In this document: in pieces, positions 35,417 through 38,057 of the stretch
Layout: the number at the start of each line of letters is the position of its first letter
How positions within the stretch are numbered: the stretch's first letter is position 1
NCBI GenBank assembly: GCA_947453525.1
Contig: CANGHD010000014.1
Location: 1 to 38,057 of the forward strand
Direction: 5' to 3'
DNA: 38,057 nucleotides
Source: Paracoccaceae bacterium
GTDB lineage: Bacteria; Pseudomonadota; Alphaproteobacteria; Rhodobacterales; Rhodobacteraceae
Translations under genes and position numbers: made by a program
The notes under the pieces: generated by a model
The model's database searches: none
The model's input: only the letters and a program-made list of their open reading frames with translations
What the model was told of the DNA's origin: nothing

Positions 35417-35457
35417 AGGATAGCCCGACTTGATGCATTTGGATTGATCGACATCAA
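35417..35457 (-). promoter_or_regulatory. Perfect FNR/FnrL box with class II promoter, in a divergent region
   Basis: TTGAT-CGAC-ATCAA at 35444-35457 matches the FNR consensus at all ten positions and sits in a 20-bp palindrome, GGATTGATCGACATCAATCC (35441-35460). On the - strand a -10 element TATCCT (35422-35417) implies a start near 35410, putting the box centre at about -41. On the + strand it may also serve the Usp gene, where a GACAAT at 35485-35490 could be a -10. Confidence 0.85.
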
Positions 35458-35572
35458 TCCAAGCTCTGCATTCCCGTGCTAGGCGACAATTGCCGTTGAT
35501 GGCTAATGGATGCAGTGTCGCTACGTCATGATCTGCTAAGCGCAAGCGACGGCAACATTAGGAGTCTTCCCG

Positions 35573-36409
35573 ATGCACAGGCAAACGGCATACCTCCCCC
35601 TGATGACCTACCCAGACACCGCACCTGACGATGCGATCTTGGCAGGCGTAGGCTTCGCGACATCGCTTGGGTTTGACCTTCACGCTACGGCATTTGCTGT
35701 CAGCATTCCGCCGGTTCGGTCACCGTTGGGTGGCCTGCTTCTGGACATCCCTGGTCTCGTCGGTGCCACCGAGGAAAAGAGCAAGGCCGAATGTCACCGG
35801 CTGGAAAGCCTCATCCAGTCGGCGGCAGACTCGCAGCGTGATCTGGAAATGACAATTCGACAAGTTGTCCTTGGCGCCGCGCTCGACGCCGCCGCGATAG
35901 AGGCTCGGTCGTACAATATTTCAGTCATTCCGTGGTCCAATACCACCCTCGTTACTCAAGACATGGCGCAGGCGGTCGTCTTTGGATCTGGCCGCCCGAC
36001 CGTCCTAGTACCACCCTCGGGTCCTCCTGCGTCACTGAAACACATCGCGATTGCCTGGGATGCGAGCCGCGTCGCCGCACGGGCCCTGTGGGATGCCCTG
36101 CCGCTCCTTGCCGAAGACGGTCGCATCACGATTCTGACAGTTCGGGACGAGAAACCTCTGAGCGCGCCGAATATTGCCGGGGCTCTCGCGGTTTCACTGG
36201 AGAAACGGGGATACAGCGCCAAGGCCCTGGATATTGACATGGACGAACGGAGCATTGCCGTGGCGCTGCAGGTGTCCGCGCTGGACGCCGGTGCGCAGCT
36301 TCTGGCAATTGGTGGCTTCGGACATTCGCGCATCCGCGATTTCATCCTCGGCGGTGCGACTATGGGGATTTTGACCGACCTTCGCCTGCCCGCCTTGCTC
36401 TCGCATTGA
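35573..36409 (+). CDS. Universal stress protein (UspA family)
   Basis: This 278-residue protein has a degenerate N-terminal Usp-like half and a C-terminal Usp domain (about residues 150-278). HIAIAWDASRVAARALWDAL opens the second half, and GGFGHSRIRDFILGGATMGI contains the G-x2-G-x9-G phosphate-binding motif typical of ATP-binding Usp proteins. Tandem-Usp proteins of about this size in alphaproteobacteria are induced by stress, low oxygen and starvation. AGGAG lies at 35562 before ATG 35573. The FnrL box at 35444-35457 upstream, shared with the divergent ATPase operon, fits induction at low oxygen. Confidence 0.9.
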   Translation: MHRQTAYLPLMTYPDTAPDDAILAGVGFATSLGFDLHATAFAVSIPPVRSPLGGLLLDIPGLVGATEEKSKAECHRLESLIQSAADSQRDLEMTIRQVVLGAALDAAAIEARSYNISVIPWSNTTLVTQDMAQAVVFGSGRPTVLVPPSGPPASLKHIAIAWDASRVAARALWDALPLLAEDGRITILTVRDEKPLSAPNIAGALAVSLEKRGYSAKALDIDMDERSIAVALQVSALDAGAQLLAIGGFGHSRIRDFILGGATMGILTDLRLPALLSH

Positions 36410-36699
36410 GAGAATCGGTTGGTTACGCTTTTCGCTCGGGCATACTGATCGTATTGCGTCGTACGATTTTGCAAGTTCGTGGCCCTTTCCGCAGGTCAAG
36501 AGGTCGGCAATCTGACAGAAGCCTTCCGACCAGCGTCAACGCACCGCCTTCGCGTGTTAGGACCATCTGCAAGGCAGTTTCAACCGAGGTATTCCGCCGC
36601 CTCCTCTGCTAGATGCCGCAAATTCTTTGAACTGCGCCGATCATCGCCACTACGCCCGTTACATTTCCAGTCCTAGAAACATTTGTCGGAAGGATCCTG

Positions 36700-37440
36700 A
36701 TGGTGATCTTGGTGCTTAGTTTCAAGGCTTTGGCTTGGTGGATGACCCGTTTCATCGCTGTGCTTTCGTATGTGCTCGAAAGCACAGCGAATGTGGTGAG
36801 CGCGGGCGCAGCCCTGATCGAAATCCGCTTCGCGGCCCTTCCAGCGGACGCCAACCACCCCTGCGGCCGACAAAATTTCGCTCTTTTGGCGCCGTCCTCG
36901 AGCGCGTGATGGTCATCACCGGCACCCTTTTGATTATGCGCGAGGCCTTTCACGGCGAAATGGCGCCGCATGTGTTGGACTCCCCGCTCCTCCGATTCTT
37001 GATGAACGGTGCTTGAGTGTGATCAACGCCCTTTGGTGCTGGCCGCTAACTCCGCAGGGCCGCAAGCGCCGGTCTCGAGCTTTGATTGCGGACGGTCGCC
37101 AATATGCTTTCGGATGTCATCTCCTCCAAAGGCTTTACTGCAAATCAAGATCGGTTGGGCAATCATTGTCCCTGCCCTTGCCGGTCTGGTGGCCCGGAAC
37201 ATCCTGTGGTCTGGCTGGAAAGTACCGCGCAGATCGATGGGTATCCTCATGGATTAGGCGGTGCCAGAATATGTGATGGCCAAGGCGCGAGAGATCAAAG
37301 TGGTCATGGCCGCAGGTACAGTCGAAGCGCATGATCGGCCGGCCCGACGGAACCATTTCCGGATTGCATATCCGTTCGTGTACCATGGCCATGGGATCCT
37401 TCAACGTGGCAAGGACAGCCCTAGCGCGCCATGCGGCCTT
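36700..37440 (+). pseudogene. Decayed cation diffusion facilitator (CDF) transporter gene
   Basis: The sequence reads as a CDF protein in pieces. Frame 1 from ATG 36700 gives LESTANVVSAGAALIEIRFA and ALPADANHPCGRQNF, the CDF signature. Frame 3 then gives SFGAVLERVMVITGTLLIMR, EAFHGEMAPHVLDSP. Frame 2 follows from 37013 with VINALWCWPLTPQGRK, RSRALIADGRQ. Frame 1 resumes with IGWAIIVPALAGLVARNILW, SGWKVPRRSMGILMD, then an in-frame TAG at 37255, then AVPEYVMAKAREIK and GTVEAHDRPARR. At least three frameshifts and one stop make it nonfunctional. CDF proteins export Zn2+, Fe2+ or Co2+. A GGAAGG precedes the old start. Its last part abuts the zinc-ribbon gene. Confidence 0.85.
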
Positions 37441-37735
37441 AGAAATCGAACAGTTCTCCCAAGAAGCCACCCTTCTTCTTGCGTGGGGATTGACGCTCGT
37501 CGTCGTCCTGATCTCGGCGATGATGATCATCGCGGTCTTTGCTACGGCCCTCTTCACGTTCCGGATAACGCGGATCGGCACGTGGAGCTGTCGCAACGGC
37601 AGGAAGGGAACGATCGATGATCTTTTCGAGTTCGCCGCGGTCCAGCCATACCCCCCGGCATTTAGGGCAGTAGTCGATCTCGACGCCGCTGCGTTCGGCC
37701 ATCATAAGGGTTTCATTGTCAATCGGACATTTCAT
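37439..37735 (-). CDS. TFIIB-type zinc-ribbon protein
   Basis: This 98-residue protein begins MKCPIDNETLMMAERSGVE, then IDYCPKCRGVWLDRGELEKI, the zf-TFIIB domain. Its single N-terminal cysteine and CPKC pair leave three Cys ligands with possible help from His or Asp; many family members have CPxC at the start, here CPID. A long charged, low-complexity linker follows (SKDRDDHHRRDQDDDERQS), and a short C-terminal motif GGFLGELFDF may bind a partner. ATG 37735 has GGAG upstream; a longer frame to 37993 lacks a good start. The function is unknown. It is convergent with the CDF remnant. Confidence 0.88.
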   Translation of the reverse strand: MKCPIDNETLMMAERSGVEIDYCPKCRGVWLDRGELEKIIDRSLPAVATAPRADPRYPEREEGRSKDRDDHHRRDQDDDERQSPRKKKGGFLGELFDF

Positions 37736-38057
37736 GACAGTCTTCTCCGTTATCGTGCAGTTGAGCACTGTTATCCAACGTAAATGGTACTCCGTCGCTT
37801 CAGTTGCAAGCTTGGGAGGTACCTGCTCCAGGGAGTAAGACCGACGGCAGCAGTTTTTCTTTGCAACTTCACGCCTGGGAATTGGGTGCGCCACCAGGGA
37901 GCAGAGGACAGGTAGGAAATGCAAAAAGTCCCCACTTTTCAGGGGGGACTCGTCAAACGTTGACGTGGCGTTGACTCGTTTTGCGGATGGCATATCCTGA
38001 CTGTTTAGGTCAGGTTCTAAGTCTTTGATATTGTTTCGGAATTTGGTTGCGGGGGCA
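37736..38057. other. Right-edge stretch with a - strand terminator
   Basis: No gene is supported in the last 320 bases. The frame upstream of the zinc-ribbon gene is open to 37993 but has no ribosome binding site or protein-like character. The one structured element is the terminator at 37922-37950. Confidence 0.5.
37922..37950 (-). terminator. Intrinsic terminator for a - strand gene beyond the right edge
   Basis: Reading the - strand, AGTCCCC (37950-37944) pairs with GGGGACT (37933-37927) around a 10-base loop and runs into five T. The direction means it ends a transcript entering from the right of the window, since no complete - strand gene lies between it and the edge. Confidence 0.7.

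Overview
The window reads as chromosomal DNA of a GC-rich alphaproteobacterium, most likely of the Rhodobacteraceae (Rhodobacter/Paracoccus/Gemmobacter-like). The evidence is a gene-transfer-agent-type tail baseplate cassette (DUF2460, DUF2163, NlpC/P60 and TIM-barrel 'megatron' proteins), a DUF2793 tail protein, RTX proteins, and sites matching the FNR/FnrL consensus TTGAT-N4-ATCAA. No rRNA, tRNA, integrase, terminase or capsid gene is visible, so the species and the outer limits of the prophage cannot be fixed from this window.

Region 1 (1-13061, all + strand) is the tail and lysis end of a siphovirus-like prophage. It runs: a Cys-rich partial gene, tape measure, distal tail protein with a large inserted module, hub, peptidase, megatron, DUF2793 fibre-type protein, a small structural protein, a Gly-rich tip protein, a membrane coiled-coil protein, a terminator, an endolysin and a small holin-like protein. 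Start and stop codons overlap or nearly touch through the baseplate genes, as in one operon. The baseplate lengths match GTA genes g12-g15, but the tape measure is far longer than in a GTA, so this looks like a phage with a longer tail.

Region 2 (13062-18507, mostly - strand) holds small host genes: cytochrome b561 with a secreted PepSY-like protein, a heavy-metal P1B-type ATPase with a TPC motif, a VIT1/CCC1-type transporter, and a membrane-anchored LuxR-type regulator.

Region 3 (18508-26167) is a cluster of RTX/calcium-binding proteins of the type I secretion type: 469, 281 and 1522 residues, plus a decayed fourth. The largest combines a seven-repeat FG-GAP (integrin-alpha-like) propeller, tandem RTX blocks and a VWA domain with an intact DxSxS site.

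Region 4 (26358-38057) is a metal, stress and redox island. Its centre is a tightly packed + strand set: cupin, membrane-tethered FAD/NAD/[2Fe-2S] reductase, four-histidine membrane cytochrome b, and octaheme cytochrome c. Together they look like an electron conduit from cytosolic NAD(P)H to the periplasm. Around it lie a MgtC/DUF4010 membrane protein, a P2-type cation ATPase translationally coupled to a 63-residue protein, a universal stress protein, a decayed cation-diffusion-facilitator gene and a zinc-ribbon protein. FnrL-type boxes precede the conduit operon, the DUF4010 gene and the divergent ATPase/Usp pair. For the DUF4010 and ATPase promoters the box sits about 41 bases upstream of the start implied by a recognisable -10 element, as at FNR-activated class II promoters. 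This suggests an oxygen-limitation regulon.
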